Below are positions 29,688 to 38,500 of a stretch of DNA of 41,884 nt, one piece after another (position 1 is the stretch's first letter; every line of letters begins with the position of its first letter). Under the pieces are notes generated by a model. The model was given only the letters and a program-made list of their open reading frames with translations. It searched no databases and had not been told where the DNA came from. The stretch is from Ideonella sp. A 288. GTDB taxonomy: Bacteria; Pseudomonadota; Gammaproteobacteria; Burkholderiales; Burkholderiaceae_C. The translations under genes were made by a program, and so were the position numbers. Where the stretch lies: positions 1 to 41,884 of the forward strand of contig NZ_MWLO01000138.1 in assembly GCF_002198735.1 (NCBI RefSeq), given 5' to 3'.

Positions 29688-31897
29688 ACCGGTCGGCGCT
29701 GAACCCGTTGGCAATGACCCCCAAGCGCTGGCTGTTGGCGCTGGCCCTGGCTGCCACGGCGGGCACCGCCGCAGGCCGCGGCGACCTCACGCGCCATGTC
29801 GACCCCTTCATCGGCACCGACGGCACCGGCCACGTCACGCCGGCGGCCATGGTGCCCTTCGGCATGGTGGCCCCCGGGCCGGACAACGCCGACCGCGGCT
29901 GGAGCTACAGCAGCGGCTACCAGTACCGTGCGCCGCGCATCCTGGGCTTTTCCAACACGCACATCAGCGGCGCAGGCATCCCGGAGCTGGGCGACGTGCT
30001 GCTGATGCCCGCCGCCGGCACACGCTGGACAGCCCAGAGCACCGACTTCTCGGCCGCGCCCGACAAGCAGACCGAAAGCGCCCGCCCCGGCGTCTACCGC
30101 GTCACGCTGCCAGGCCACGGCGTGCGCGTGGAGCTGACCACCACGCAGCGCGTGGCCGTGCACCGCTACACCTTCACGCAGGCCGGCCGCGTGCAGGTGC
30201 TGGTGGACCTGCAGCACGGCCTGCTGTTCGGCAACGGGCCGCGCGTCACGCAGGCCACGTCCAACCTGGACGTTGCACGTGGCGAGCTGACCGGCACCAC
30301 GCACGCGAAGAACTGGGTCGAGCGCGAGGCCTCGTTCATCGTGCGCTTCGACCGGCCCATCGCGCGCGTGACGCCGCTGCCGCCGCGCGAAGGCGATCGC
30401 GCTGCGCGCTACCTGCTCGACTTCGACCTCGGCACCGGCCACGTACTGCACGCCCGCGTGGCCCTGTCCACGGTGGACGTGGACGGCGCGCGCCGCAACC
30501 TGGCGGTTGACGAGGCCAAGCCCTTCGACGCCGTGCGCGCTGCGGCCGACGCGCAGTGGCAGCGGCTGCTGTCACGCATCGAGATCGACGCCGACGCGCG
30601 CTTCAAGACGATCTTCTACTCAGCCCTGTACCGCACGCTGCTGCACCCCAGCGACATCGCCGATGCCGACGGCCGCGTGCGCGGCCCCACGGGCCAGGTG
30701 ATGGCTGCACCGGGCGGCGTGTACTACAGCACCCTCAGCCTGTGGGACACCTTCCGCGGCGTGCACCCGCTGTTTACGCTGCTGGTGCCCGAGCGCGTGC
30801 CCGGCTTCATCAACACGATGCTGGCCCACCACCGTGCGCAGGGCTACCTGCCGCTGTGGACGGCCTGGGGTCGCGAGACGCACACGATGATCGGCAACCC
30901 GGCGCTGCCGGTGATTGCCGACGCGGTGGCCAAGGGCTTTCACCGGCAGGGCGCGGGCTTCGACCTGCAAGCCGCGCTGCAGGCGATGGTCGAGACCTCC
31001 ACGCTGCCGCGGCCGAACGCGCCCGAGTGGGCGCAGCGCAGCTGGGACGTTTACGAGCAGTTCGGCCACATCCCGCTGGACAAGATCAGCAACGAGTCGG
31101 TGAGCAAGACGCTGGAGCTCGGCATCGGCGACGACGCTGTGGCGCGCGTGGCGCGCGCGGCGGGCCGCCTTGACGTGGCCGAGCGCTTCGCGCGCCGCGC
31201 CCAGGGCTGGCGCAAGCTGTGGGACGTGCAGACGCAGATGATGCGCGGCAAGGACAGCGCCGGCCGCTGGCGCGAGCCCTTCGACCCGCTGGTGCCCACC
31301 AGCCCGATGAACAACCCGGGTGACTACACCGAGGCCAACGCCTGGCAGTACACGCTGACGCCGGCGCTGCACGACCCGGCCGGCCTGGTGGCGCAGATGG
31401 GCGGCGCCGCGGCCTTCGAGGCCTGGCTCGACCGCTTCTTCAGCGTGCAGGCGCCCGGCGATCACAAGCACCTGGGGCAGGAGGCCCTGATCGGCCAGTA
31501 CGCCCACGGCAACGAACCCAGCCACCACATCGCCTACCTCTACGCGTGGACAGCCTCGCCCGAGAAAGGCCAGGCGCTCGTACGCCGCATCGTGCGCAGC
31601 TTCTACGGCAGCGGCCCCGACGGCATCGTCGGCAACGACGACTGCGGGCAGATGAGCGCCTGGCTGGTGCTGTCCACGCTGGGCTTGTACCCGGTGGTGC
31701 CGGCCTCGGGCACGTATGTGGCCGGCGCGACGCTGGTGCGCCGCGCCACGCTGATGCGGGCCGACGGCACGCGGCTCGTCATCGTGCCCGGACGGCGCCC
31801 CGGCGTGTGGCTGGACGGGCAGCGCATGGACCCGAAGGCGCTGCCTCACGCCGCGCTGCTGCAGGCGCGACGGCTGGAAGTGGGGCCTGCGCGATGA
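29684..31897 (+). CDS. GH92 family alpha-mannosidase, exported
   Basis: A 737-residue glycoside hydrolase family 92 protein. These are calcium-dependent exo-acting alpha-mannosidases. After a signal peptide (about residues 1-32) come V-D-P-F-I-G-T-D-G near 40-48 and F-S-N-T-H-I-S-G-A-G. The acid glutamate region Y-T-E-A-N-A-W-Q-Y includes E550, and G-N-D-D-C-G-Q-M-S-A-W carries the base aspartates D652/D653. Export places it in the periplasm or outside. Coupled by ATGA overlaps to the esterase before and the GH13 enzyme after. A second ATG at 29,714 would give a shorter signal. Confidence 0.9.
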   Translation: MNRSALNPLAMTPKRWLLALALAATAGTAAGRGDLTRHVDPFIGTDGTGHVTPAAMVPFGMVAPGPDNADRGWSYSSGYQYRAPRILGFSNTHISGAGIPELGDVLLMPAAGTRWTAQSTDFSAAPDKQTESARPGVYRVTLPGHGVRVELTTTQRVAVHRYTFTQAGRVQVLVDLQHGLLFGNGPRVTQATSNLDVARGELTGTTHAKNWVEREASFIVRFDRPIARVTPLPPREGDRAARYLLDFDLGTGHVLHARVALSTVDVDGARRNLAVDEAKPFDAVRAAADAQWQRLLSRIEIDADARFKTIFYSALYRTLLHPSDIADADGRVRGPTGQVMAAPGGVYYSTLSLWDTFRGVHPLFTLLVPERVPGFINTMLAHHRAQGYLPLWTAWGRETHTMIGNPALPVIADAVAKGFHRQGAGFDLQAALQAMVETSTLPRPNAPEWAQRSWDVYEQFGHIPLDKISNESVSKTLELGIGDDAVARVARAAGRLDVAERFARRAQGWRKLWDVQTQMMRGKDSAGRWREPFDPLVPTSPMNNPGDYTEANAWQYTLTPALHDPAGLVAQMGGAAAFEAWLDRFFSVQAPGDHKHLGQEALIGQYAHGNEPSHHIAYLYAWTASPEKGQALVRRIVRSFYGSGPDGIVGNDDCGQMSAWLVLSTLGLYPVVPASGTYVAGATLVRRATLMRADGTRLVIVPGRRPGVWLDGQRMDPKALPHAALLQARRLEVGPAR

Positions 31898-34536
31898 GCG
31901 GGCATCTGTCGTGGCGCCTGGCCCTGCACGCTTGCACCCTGCTGCTGGCTGCGCTGGCGTTGCCCGCCGTCGCGCAGCCGCGTGGCCTGAAGCTGCACGT
32001 GCCCTCGCCCGACTGGCGCGACCAGGTCATCTACTTTGTGCTGACCGACCGCTTCGACGACGGCAACCCGCGCAACAACGAACAGGGGCTGGGCGAACAC
32101 AACCCGCGCGAAGGGCACATGTACAGCGGCGGCGACATCGAAGGCATCCGCCGCCGGCTCGACTACGTGCAGGCCCTGGGCGCCACCGCCGTGTGGCTGA
32201 CGCCGCCGGTGCTCAACCAGTGGCACGACACCACGCACGGCTTCTGGGGCTACCACGGCTACTGGGCCAGCCACTTCAAGCGCATGGACCCGCACGTCGG
32301 CACGCTGGCCGACTACCAGCGCCTGTCGGATGCGCTGCACCGCCGCGGCATGTACCTGGTGCAGGACGTGGTGGTGAACCACACCGCCAACTTCTTCAGC
32401 TATGGCCCAGGCTGGCGTGCCGACGACCCGGCGGCCGACTTCCGGCCCAACACGGGTTCGCGTCCCGTGCCGCGGCCGCTGCAGACGCCCTTCCACCTGA
32501 ACGATCCCCGCCGCGCCAATGACCGCCGCGCCGGCATCTACCACTGGACGCCGGAGATCCGCGACGTCACCGTGCGCGACGAGGAGCTGAACTTCCAGAC
32601 CTCGGGCCTGGACGACCTGAACACCGAGAACCCGCGCGTGCGCCGCGCCCTGCGCGACAGCTTCGGCCACTGGGTGCGCGAGGTCGGCGTGGACGCCTTC
32701 CGCATCGATACCGCGTACCACGTGCCGCCCGAGTTCTTCGAGGACTTCCTCTACGCCCAAGACCCGCAAGCCCCGGGTGTGGCCCATGTGGCGCGGCGCA
32801 CCGGGCGGCGTGACTTCCTGGCCTTCGGCGAAGGCTTCGGCATCGATCCCCCGGGCCAGACCCGATACACCCGCAAGCTGGAGAGCTACATCCGCGGCGA
32901 GGACGGCCGCCAGCGCCTGGGCGGCATGCTCAACTTCCCGCTCTACGCGGGCCTGGTGGACGTGTTCGCGCGCGGCCGGGCGCCGGTTGAACTGCAGCGC
33001 CGGGTGCAGGACATGGTGGCCGCCGACGCGCGCGGCATCGACCCGCGGCGCCTGCCCAGCTTCATCGACAACCACGACGTCGACCGCTGGCTGGCCGTCA
33101 GCGGCGAGCCGGCGATGAAGCAGGCGCTGCTGGCGATGATGACGCTGCCCGGCATCCCGGTGCTGTACTACGGCACCGAGCAGGGGCTGGTGGCGCAGCG
33201 CGCGTCGATGTTCGCCGGCGGATGGGGCTCGGGGGGGCGCGACCGCTTCGACACCCAGGCCCCGCTGTTCCGCTACACGCAGGCGGCGGTGGCGCTGCGC
33301 AAAGCCCACCGCGGCTTCTCGCGCGCGCTGCCGCAGCCGCTGCAGGCCGGCGGCGCCGGACCGGGCGTGCTGGCCTGGCGCAACGTGCATGAGGGGCAGT
33401 CGCGCATCGTGCTGTTCAACACCGCCGACGCGCCGCGCTTCGTCGACAACCTGGAGGTCGGCCCGCCGCAGGCGAGGCTGCGGCGCCTGTTCGACATCCA
33501 TGCCGACACGCCCGCGGCCCTGCCCCCTGAACTGCAGGTCAACGCGCAGGGCCGCGTGCACCTGAGCCTGCCGCCCCGCAGCGGCACGGTGTGGGCGGTG
33601 GAAGCAGCGCCGACCGCGACGCCGCCTGCGACCACGCTGCGCCCGCAGTTCGACGCGTTGCCCACCGAAGCGGTGCAGGGTGACTTCGACATCACCGGCC
33701 GAGCACCGCCCGGCGCGGCCATGGAAGTGATCGTCGATGGTGATGCCGATCGCGCCCAGCGTGTGGTGGCGGGGCCCGACGGGCGTTTCAGTGTCCGCAT
33801 CGACACCCGCCGCATGACCGACCCGACGCTGCTGCACCGCCTGGTGCTGCGCGCCAGCGGCACGGCCGCCGATGCGGGGGTCAGCGAGGCCGCCACCTTC
33901 CGCGTGGCGCTGCCCTGGCGGGTGCTGGCCGACGTGCCGCAGGGTGAAGCCACCGGCGGCGGCCCTCAGGGCCGCTATGTCTACCCCACGCACGAGAGCT
34001 ACACCCGGCAGATGGACCTGCGCCGCACGCGCGTGCTGTCCGCCGGCGGCGCCTTGCGCATCGAATTGGAGATGGCCGACCTGACGCGCGTCTGGGGGCC
34101 GGCCAACGGCTTCGACCACGTGGCCTTCTCGGTCTTCATCGAACTGCCCGGCCGCAGTGGCGGCGCCCGTGCGATGCCGGGACAGGATGCCGAGCTGCCC
34201 GAGGGCATGCGCTGGCACCTGCGCTTGCGCGCGCACGGCTGGAGCAACGCGCTCTTCGGCCCCGAAGGTGCAGACACCAACGCCGACGGCCGCAGCATCA
34301 CGCCCGCCGCCGAGATCGACACCGACGCCGCCCGGCGCACCGTGCGCTTGACCATCCCCAGCGAATCCCTGGGCGACCCGGCCAGCCTGAGCGGCGCCCG
34401 CGTCTTCGTCAGCACCTGGGACTGGGACGGCGGCTGGCGCCCGCTGGCGCCAGCGGCGGGCAGCTTCACCGTGGGTGGTGGCGACCCGGCGGCGCCCAAG
34501 GTGTGGAGCGCCAGCCCCGTGATCCGTCTGCCCTGA
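31894..34536 (+). CDS. Exported GH13 amylase-like enzyme with glucodextranase-type C-terminal domain
   Basis: An 880-residue secreted enzyme with a signal peptide at residues 1-28 (ending A-V-A-Q). The GH13 catalytic domain spans about 40-560: nucleophile D272 (D-A-F-R-I-D-T-A), acid/base E313 (A-F-G-E-G-F) and D395 (I-D-N-H-D-V-D). A linker with a small beta domain (about 610-720) follows. A C-terminal domain at about 720-875 resembles the binding module of glucodextranase (F-D-H-V-A-F-S-V-F-I-E-L-P and S-T-W-D-W-D-G-G-W). This architecture suggests an extracellular alpha-glucan hydrolase that generates oligosaccharides for the downstream transporter. The start overlaps the GH92 stop. Confidence 0.88.
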   Translation: MSGHLSWRLALHACTLLLAALALPAVAQPRGLKLHVPSPDWRDQVIYFVLTDRFDDGNPRNNEQGLGEHNPREGHMYSGGDIEGIRRRLDYVQALGATAVWLTPPVLNQWHDTTHGFWGYHGYWASHFKRMDPHVGTLADYQRLSDALHRRGMYLVQDVVVNHTANFFSYGPGWRADDPAADFRPNTGSRPVPRPLQTPFHLNDPRRANDRRAGIYHWTPEIRDVTVRDEELNFQTSGLDDLNTENPRVRRALRDSFGHWVREVGVDAFRIDTAYHVPPEFFEDFLYAQDPQAPGVAHVARRTGRRDFLAFGEGFGIDPPGQTRYTRKLESYIRGEDGRQRLGGMLNFPLYAGLVDVFARGRAPVELQRRVQDMVAADARGIDPRRLPSFIDNHDVDRWLAVSGEPAMKQALLAMMTLPGIPVLYYGTEQGLVAQRASMFAGGWGSGGRDRFDTQAPLFRYTQAAVALRKAHRGFSRALPQPLQAGGAGPGVLAWRNVHEGQSRIVLFNTADAPRFVDNLEVGPPQARLRRLFDIHADTPAALPPELQVNAQGRVHLSLPPRSGTVWAVEAAPTATPPATTLRPQFDALPTEAVQGDFDITGRAPPGAAMEVIVDGDADRAQRVVAGPDGRFSVRIDTRRMTDPTLLHRLVLRASGTAADAGVSEAATFRVALPWRVLADVPQGEATGGGPQGRYVYPTHESYTRQMDLRRTRVLSAGGALRIELEMADLTRVWGPANGFDHVAFSVFIELPGRSGGARAMPGQDAELPEGMRWHLRLRAHGWSNALFGPEGADTNADGRSITPAAEIDTDAARRTVRLTIPSESLGDPASLSGARVFVSTWDWDGGWRPLAPAAGSFTVGGGDPAAPKVWSASPVIRLP

Positions 34537-34545
34537 AAGCCCCCG

Positions 34546-36075
34546 ATGCTCGATGCCCAGAAGCGCCTGTCCACCGGCTTCCTCGTCCTGCTGAGCCTGC
34601 CCACCGCGGCCGTCGGCTTTGCCCTGTCGTCGGGCATCGCCACCACGACCTGGCTGCTGAGCACGCGCTACAACCTGCACCTGGAGAACATCGCGCTCAT
34701 CTGGCTGATGGGGCCGCTGATGGGGCTGCTGGTGCAGCCCCTCGTCGGGGCGCTGAGCGACCGCACCTGGCTGATGAAGGGCCGCCGGCGACCCTATCTG
34801 CTGGCTGGCGGCGTGGCGGGCGCGGCCTCGACCTACGCCATGCTGGCACTGGACAGCATCGCCATGGCCACCGGCCTGAGCCTGATGGCGGTGGCGGTGC
34901 TGGTGGCCCTGGTGGCCGACCTCGCCACCAACGTCACCTTCAATCCGGCACGCTCGCTGGTGGCCGACCTCACACCCGAGGGGCCGGCCCGCGTGCGCGG
35001 CTATGCCTGGATGCAGACGGTGTCGGGCGTGCTGGGCATCAGCGCGTACCTGATCTCGATCTTCTTCGGCAACCTCGCCCTGGTGCTGGTCACCGTGGCC
35101 GTGGTCTTCTTCCTGACGCTGCTGCCGCTGCTGTTCATCGAGGAGACGCCTCCTGCAGCCATGGCGGCCGTGGCAGCACCTGCGGCAGCCAGCGCTGATG
35201 GCGCGGCGCGGCGGGCCACCGGCATGGCCGCCTTCAAGGCGCTGTGGCCGATGGTCGGCTTCCTGGTCTACGGCGTGTTCGTCGCCGTTGACAAGCTCGT
35301 CTTCGGCGACGCGCTGGCGGCCTGGGCCGTGCCCCTGTTCCTGGCGACGGTGGGGCTGACGCTGCTGTGGGGCATCGCCATCGTCTGGCAGGGCCGCAGG
35401 CGGCCTTCGCCCCAGAACCGGCTGTGCACCATGCTGGTGGGGCACGGCTTCGCATGGCTGGGCGTGCAGAGCATGTTCGTGATGAGCTTCTTCTACGTGC
35501 GCGACTTCGTGGTGCCGCCGGCGGGTGCTTCGGTGCTGGCCGATGGGCTGTACCACCTGGCGAACAGCGCCGCGGCGACCACCGCCACGACGGCCGGCGA
35601 CACCGCGGGCCGCATCCTGTCGATGGGCTTCCTGCTGCTGAACCTGGTGGGCGCAGCGCTGCCCGTGCTGGTGCTCAAGCCGCTGTGCCTGCGCTTCGGC
35701 AAGGTCCGTGTGCACCGCAGCGCCATGGGCCTGATGGCCGCCGCCTATGCCTTCATCGTGCTGACGCCGACGAACGAGGCCTTCTACTACCTGGGCATGC
35801 TGCTGTGCGGCATCGGCTGGTCGTCGCTGATTTCCATCGTCTTCGCGATCTATTCGGAATCCGTCGACTCCCGCGAGATGGGCGTCAGCATGGGCGTGTT
35901 CAACTCCAGCCTGGTGCTGCCGGCCCTGGTGGTGCCCGGGCTGCTGAAGCTGTCGGATGCCCTTGATCAGCACCGCTGGGTGTTCGCGCTGTTCGCTGTC
36001 TGCCTGGCGCTGTCGTTCGCCTTCTGGTGCGCTGTGTCTGAGCGTGAGACCGCCTGTGCAGGGCCCGTTGACTGA
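34546..36075 (+). CDS. Sugar:cation symporter, SLC45/GPH-like major facilitator
   Basis: A 509-residue membrane protein with about 12 helices and the loop motif G-R-R-R-P-Y (near residue 80), characteristic of sucrose/maltose-type symporters (SLC45, SUT1, GPH). A long Ala-rich cytoplasmic loop lies near 205-225. It follows the secreted GH13 enzyme by nine bases and closes the operon. It would carry released oligosaccharides or glycosides across the inner membrane to the cytoplasmic glucosidase at 25,110. No TonB receptor is in the window, so outer-membrane passage must use a porin or a gene elsewhere. Confidence 0.87.
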   Translation: MLDAQKRLSTGFLVLLSLPTAAVGFALSSGIATTTWLLSTRYNLHLENIALIWLMGPLMGLLVQPLVGALSDRTWLMKGRRRPYLLAGGVAGAASTYAMLALDSIAMATGLSLMAVAVLVALVADLATNVTFNPARSLVADLTPEGPARVRGYAWMQTVSGVLGISAYLISIFFGNLALVLVTVAVVFFLTLLPLLFIEETPPAAMAAVAAPAAASADGAARRATGMAAFKALWPMVGFLVYGVFVAVDKLVFGDALAAWAVPLFLATVGLTLLWGIAIVWQGRRRPSPQNRLCTMLVGHGFAWLGVQSMFVMSFFYVRDFVVPPAGASVLADGLYHLANSAAATTATTAGDTAGRILSMGFLLLNLVGAALPVLVLKPLCLRFGKVRVHRSAMGLMAAAYAFIVLTPTNEAFYYLGMLLCGIGWSSLISIVFAIYSESVDSREMGVSMGVFNSSLVLPALVVPGLLKLSDALDQHRWVFALFAVCLALSFAFWCAVSERETACAGPVD

Positions 36076-36471
36076 AGATTCATCTCCACGCGCTGGGTTG
36101 CCTGCAGGCAGCGGTGCGCAGCAGGCGCACGCTCGAGGTCCACCCTGTCACACCTGCCGAAGTGGAAGCGCTGTCTGGGCGTGCCCTGGGCTGCCGTTCC
36201 CTGGCGCCTGACCTTGGCGTGCACGTCTCGATCCGATTCAACGGGTGTTCGAGCCCATGCAAAACCAGCTTCGGGCGTGTCAGTGTCCGCGTCGTGGCGT
36301 CCCCGCCGACCTACAGGAGACGTCCGCCTCTCTGACTTCGTTGCCACACAGCGGTCGCTTGGCCTCGCAAATGCACCCGCAGGAAGTTCAGCAGCCGGCA
36401 GCACGCGCGGGCTCAGACGAGGAGGCACCCGCCGTCGGCTTCTCCGATCCCTTCAGCACTGCTCCGCTTGC
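36076..36471. other. Gap without a supported gene
   Basis: Between the transporter and the AraC gene I see a 12-bp palindrome TGCCTGCAGGCA (36,099-36,110) soon after the transporter stop, with no T-run. A 73-codon plus-strand frame runs from 36,114 to 36,335 and is not recognisable. Neither is strong enough to call as a gene or terminator. Confidence 0.5.
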
Positions 36472-37320
36472 TCAGGCGGCTCGGGCCGCATTGGCCTCGG
36501 GTTGGCTGATGTGCTCGTACGCAGACAGCACCTCATCTTCAGACACGTCGATCGTCACCCCGAACGCCAGCAGGTCGCTGGCCGTCAGGCCGAACATTCG
36601 CTTGAACGTGCTGCTCAGGTGCGCCGAACTCGAGAACCCGGCGGCGTGGGCGGCGTCGGTCAAGGTTCCGCCGACAGCGACCGTGCGCATCACGGTGGCC
36701 ATGCGCCGCCACAGACGATAGCGGCGGAACGGCAGGCCAAGCTCCGCGTCGAAGCGTGCCCGGAAGCGCGACGGTGACAGGCAGGCCAGCGCGGCAGCGT
36801 CCTGCAAACGGCCGAAGGCGTCAGGCCGGCGTTCGATCTCGCGCACGACGCGGGCGATGCGTGCATCCCGCGGGCGGTGGGGCCTCAGCCCGAAGGCAGC
36901 GAAGGCCTCGTCGAGGCCGACCCGTTGACCCGCCAGCCGCAGCCGCTCACGGCCGCTCAGCAGGTCGTTCTGGGACAGCGGGTGCCGACGGTCGGTGAGC
37001 GGGTCCAGGTAAAGGAAGGCCATCGGCCCGAGGCTCTTCAGGTGATGCAGCGTCTCCGACGGGATGACGCTGATGACCTCCGAGCGCCACGGCGACCAGC
37101 CCCCTGACTTCGCCCAGGTCCGCAACTCGAAGGGCTGCCGCAGAGACACCGCGATCGTCGTCGCCACGTTCAGGTGCGGCGACAGGTCCAGCCCCGGGCC
37201 AACGTACAGCGCGCGCGCCGGACCCGCCCAGATGCGCGCAAGGACAGGCGAATCTTGAAAGCCCGAGGCGACCTGCTCCGACACGATGACGGCATCAAGT
37301 TCGCTGTGGCTGCGCTCCAT
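36472..37320 (-). CDS. AraC-family transcriptional regulator
   Basis: A 282-residue regulator with a C-terminal AraC helix-turn-helix domain (about residues 165-260: D-A-A-A-L-A-C-L-S-P-S-R-F-R and L-T-D-A-A-H-A-A-G-F-S-S-S-A-H-L-S-S-T-F-K). The N-terminal domain is of the AraC-binding type. The ATG at 37,320 is chosen because upstream residues in the same frame are not conserved. That places its start codon in direct overlap with the start of the divergent gene at 37,319. It probably regulates that gene and the following small membrane protein. Inducer unknown. Confidence 0.83.
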   Translation of the reverse strand: MERSHSELDAVIVSEQVASGFQDSPVLARIWAGPARALYVGPGLDLSPHLNVATTIAVSLRQPFELRTWAKSGGWSPWRSEVISVIPSETLHHLKSLGPMAFLYLDPLTDRRHPLSQNDLLSGRERLRLAGQRVGLDEAFAAFGLRPHRPRDARIARVVREIERRPDAFGRLQDAAALACLSPSRFRARFDAELGLPFRRYRLWRRMATVMRTVAVGGTLTDAAHAAGFSSSAHLSSTFKRMFGLTASDLLAFGVTIDVSEDEVLSAYEHISQPEANAARAA

Positions 37321-37747
37321 GCAAGACCTTCCAATCCTCATCGCGATCGCCGGATTCACCGTCATGGGCATCGGCGCGATCGCCAAGCCGGCCTTGGTGA
37401 CGGCCCAGTTCGGTATTCTGGAACTCACGCTGACGAGCCGCAACGAGGTTCGCGCTGTCGATCGCGGCTTCGGCGTCTTCATGGCGCTCGCGCTGCTGGC
37501 GGCCCTTCGGCAACCTGAACTGCGCGACTGCATCCTCTTCGCCGTGGCCGCGGCGCTCGGTGGCATGGCCGCCGGCCGATCGGATCGATGCTGGGATCGG
37601 CCGCCTGGGGGGCGCGCCAACGGCGGGCGCCTGACGCTGGCAGAGCAGTGCCGTTACGCCATGCAGACCGTGGTTGCCCAGCCCCACACCGCCCCCTTGA
37701 ACCGGCGCAACTGCCCCACTGCCCGACAGCAATTGAATCAACCCTGA
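37319..37747 (+). CDS. DUF4345-like membrane protein, probably frameshifted or truncated
   Basis: The first 86 residues fit the small membrane family DUF4345: two or three hydrophobic stretches with R-N-E-V-R-A-V-D-R-G-F-G-V-F-M-A-L-A-L-L and A-L-G-G-M-A-A-G-R. After this R the sequence turns polar and unrelated (S-D-R-C-W-D), while the +1 frame offers I-G-S-M-L-G-S-A, more like the family. So a one-base change near 37,580 is likely, and the remaining tail up to residue 142 is probably not native. AraC plus DUF4345 as a divergent pair is a common arrangement in proteobacteria as far as I recall. Confidence 0.6.
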   Translation: MQDLPILIAIAGFTVMGIGAIAKPALVTAQFGILELTLTSRNEVRAVDRGFGVFMALALLAALRQPELRDCILFAVAAALGGMAAGRSDRCWDRPPGGRANGGRLTLAEQCRYAMQTVVAQPHTAPLNRRNCPTARQQLNQP

Positions 37748-37755
37748 GGAAAGCC

Positions 37756-38142
37756 ATGAAATACGTCTCCATCGTCGCCCTGCTCGTGGCAGGCATCATT
37801 CACCTGCTGCCCGTCCCCGGCGTCATGGGGGTGAGCACCCTGGCACGGCTCTACGGGATCCAGGTGAATGACCCGAACACGGCCGTCCTGCTGCAGCACC
37901 GGGCGCTTCTGTTCGGCGTGCTGGGTGTGCTGATGCTCAGCGCCATCGCGCTGCCCTGGCTGCGCGTCACGGTGCTGACAGTTGCGCTCTTCAGCGCGGC
38001 CAGCTTCATCGTCGTTGCGATGGCGGTGGGCGGGTACAACTCGGCCATCGGCAAGGTGGTGGTCGCCGACGTTGTGGCCTCGGTGCTGCTGGCGGCCGGG
38101 CTTGCGGCAGAGCTTTGGCTGATCGGCAGGAAGACGACCTAG
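37756..38142 (+). CDS. Small integral membrane protein
   Basis: A 128-residue hydrophobic protein with four predicted helices (about 1-20, 50-68, 72-92, 100-122). It has conserved-looking segments G-I-I-H-L-L-P near residue 13 and L-L-Q-H-R-A-L-L-F-G near 44-53. Relatives are frequently labelled phosphopantetheine adenylyltransferase in databases, which the sequence does not support: no nucleotidyltransferase motif is present. A good GAGGAAA site precedes the ATG. It lies eight bases after the DUF4345-like gene, so the two are probably cotranscribed. Function unknown. Confidence 0.75.
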   Translation: MKYVSIVALLVAGIIHLLPVPGVMGVSTLARLYGIQVNDPNTAVLLQHRALLFGVLGVLMLSAIALPWLRVTVLTVALFSAASFIVVAMAVGGYNSAIGKVVVADVVASVLLAAGLAAELWLIGRKTT

Positions 38143-38365
38143 GGAACCGAGCCGACTCCCCTGTCTCCCGGACGAGAGCGACTTCGAGCGGGGGCGTCGG
38201 CCGGCGTCGGGCAACACGCGAATCGGCCTGGTGGTGACGGCGACAAGCTGCCGAAGCTGACCGGATGGCAGCCATCGGTCACGGTCCGATGATGGTCGCG
38301 ACCCGGCTTTCACGGACGTCTGCTGTGAGGCACGGCAGTCGCATGCCACACGCCAAGGCCCTGCA

Positions 38366-38500
38366 ATGACCGAGTTGCTGCAAATTGACCTGGCCCTCAT
38401 TCTGCGCGACTTGCACCAGGCGCGCGCGCAAGGCCATGTGAGCAGGCTTGCGCTGCTTGCGAGGTCCGCAGGCGTCCGATGGGCTGGTCGTGCGTCAGTC
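38366..38500 (+). pseudogene. Truncated paralogue of the small helical protein at 10,927
   Basis: From the ATG at 38,366 the frame reads D-L-A-L-I-L-R-D-L-H-Q-A-R-A-Q-G-H-V-S-R-L-A-L-L and then R-W-A-G. This parallels D-L-L-G-D-L-W-H-A-R-R-Q-G-D-M-G-R-L-A-L-L and R-W-A-R in the gene at 10,927. The similarity ends near 38,490, where the 3' end of the GH13 gene begins on the other strand, and the charged C-terminal half is missing. It is therefore probably a remnant, although the start is intact. The preceding 220 bp after the membrane protein hold nothing I can name. Confidence 0.5.

Noticed and set aside
31846-35973. A very long minus-strand open frame opposite the GH13 and transporter genes
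   Set aside because: It is rich in His, Arg, Gln, Ala and Gly with no domain, the usual composition of antisense frames in GC-rich DNA, and lies opposite well-recognised genes.
36114-36335. A 73-codon plus-strand frame after the sugar transporter
   Set aside because: Not recognised, no ribosome site, and overlapped by equally long frames in other phases.
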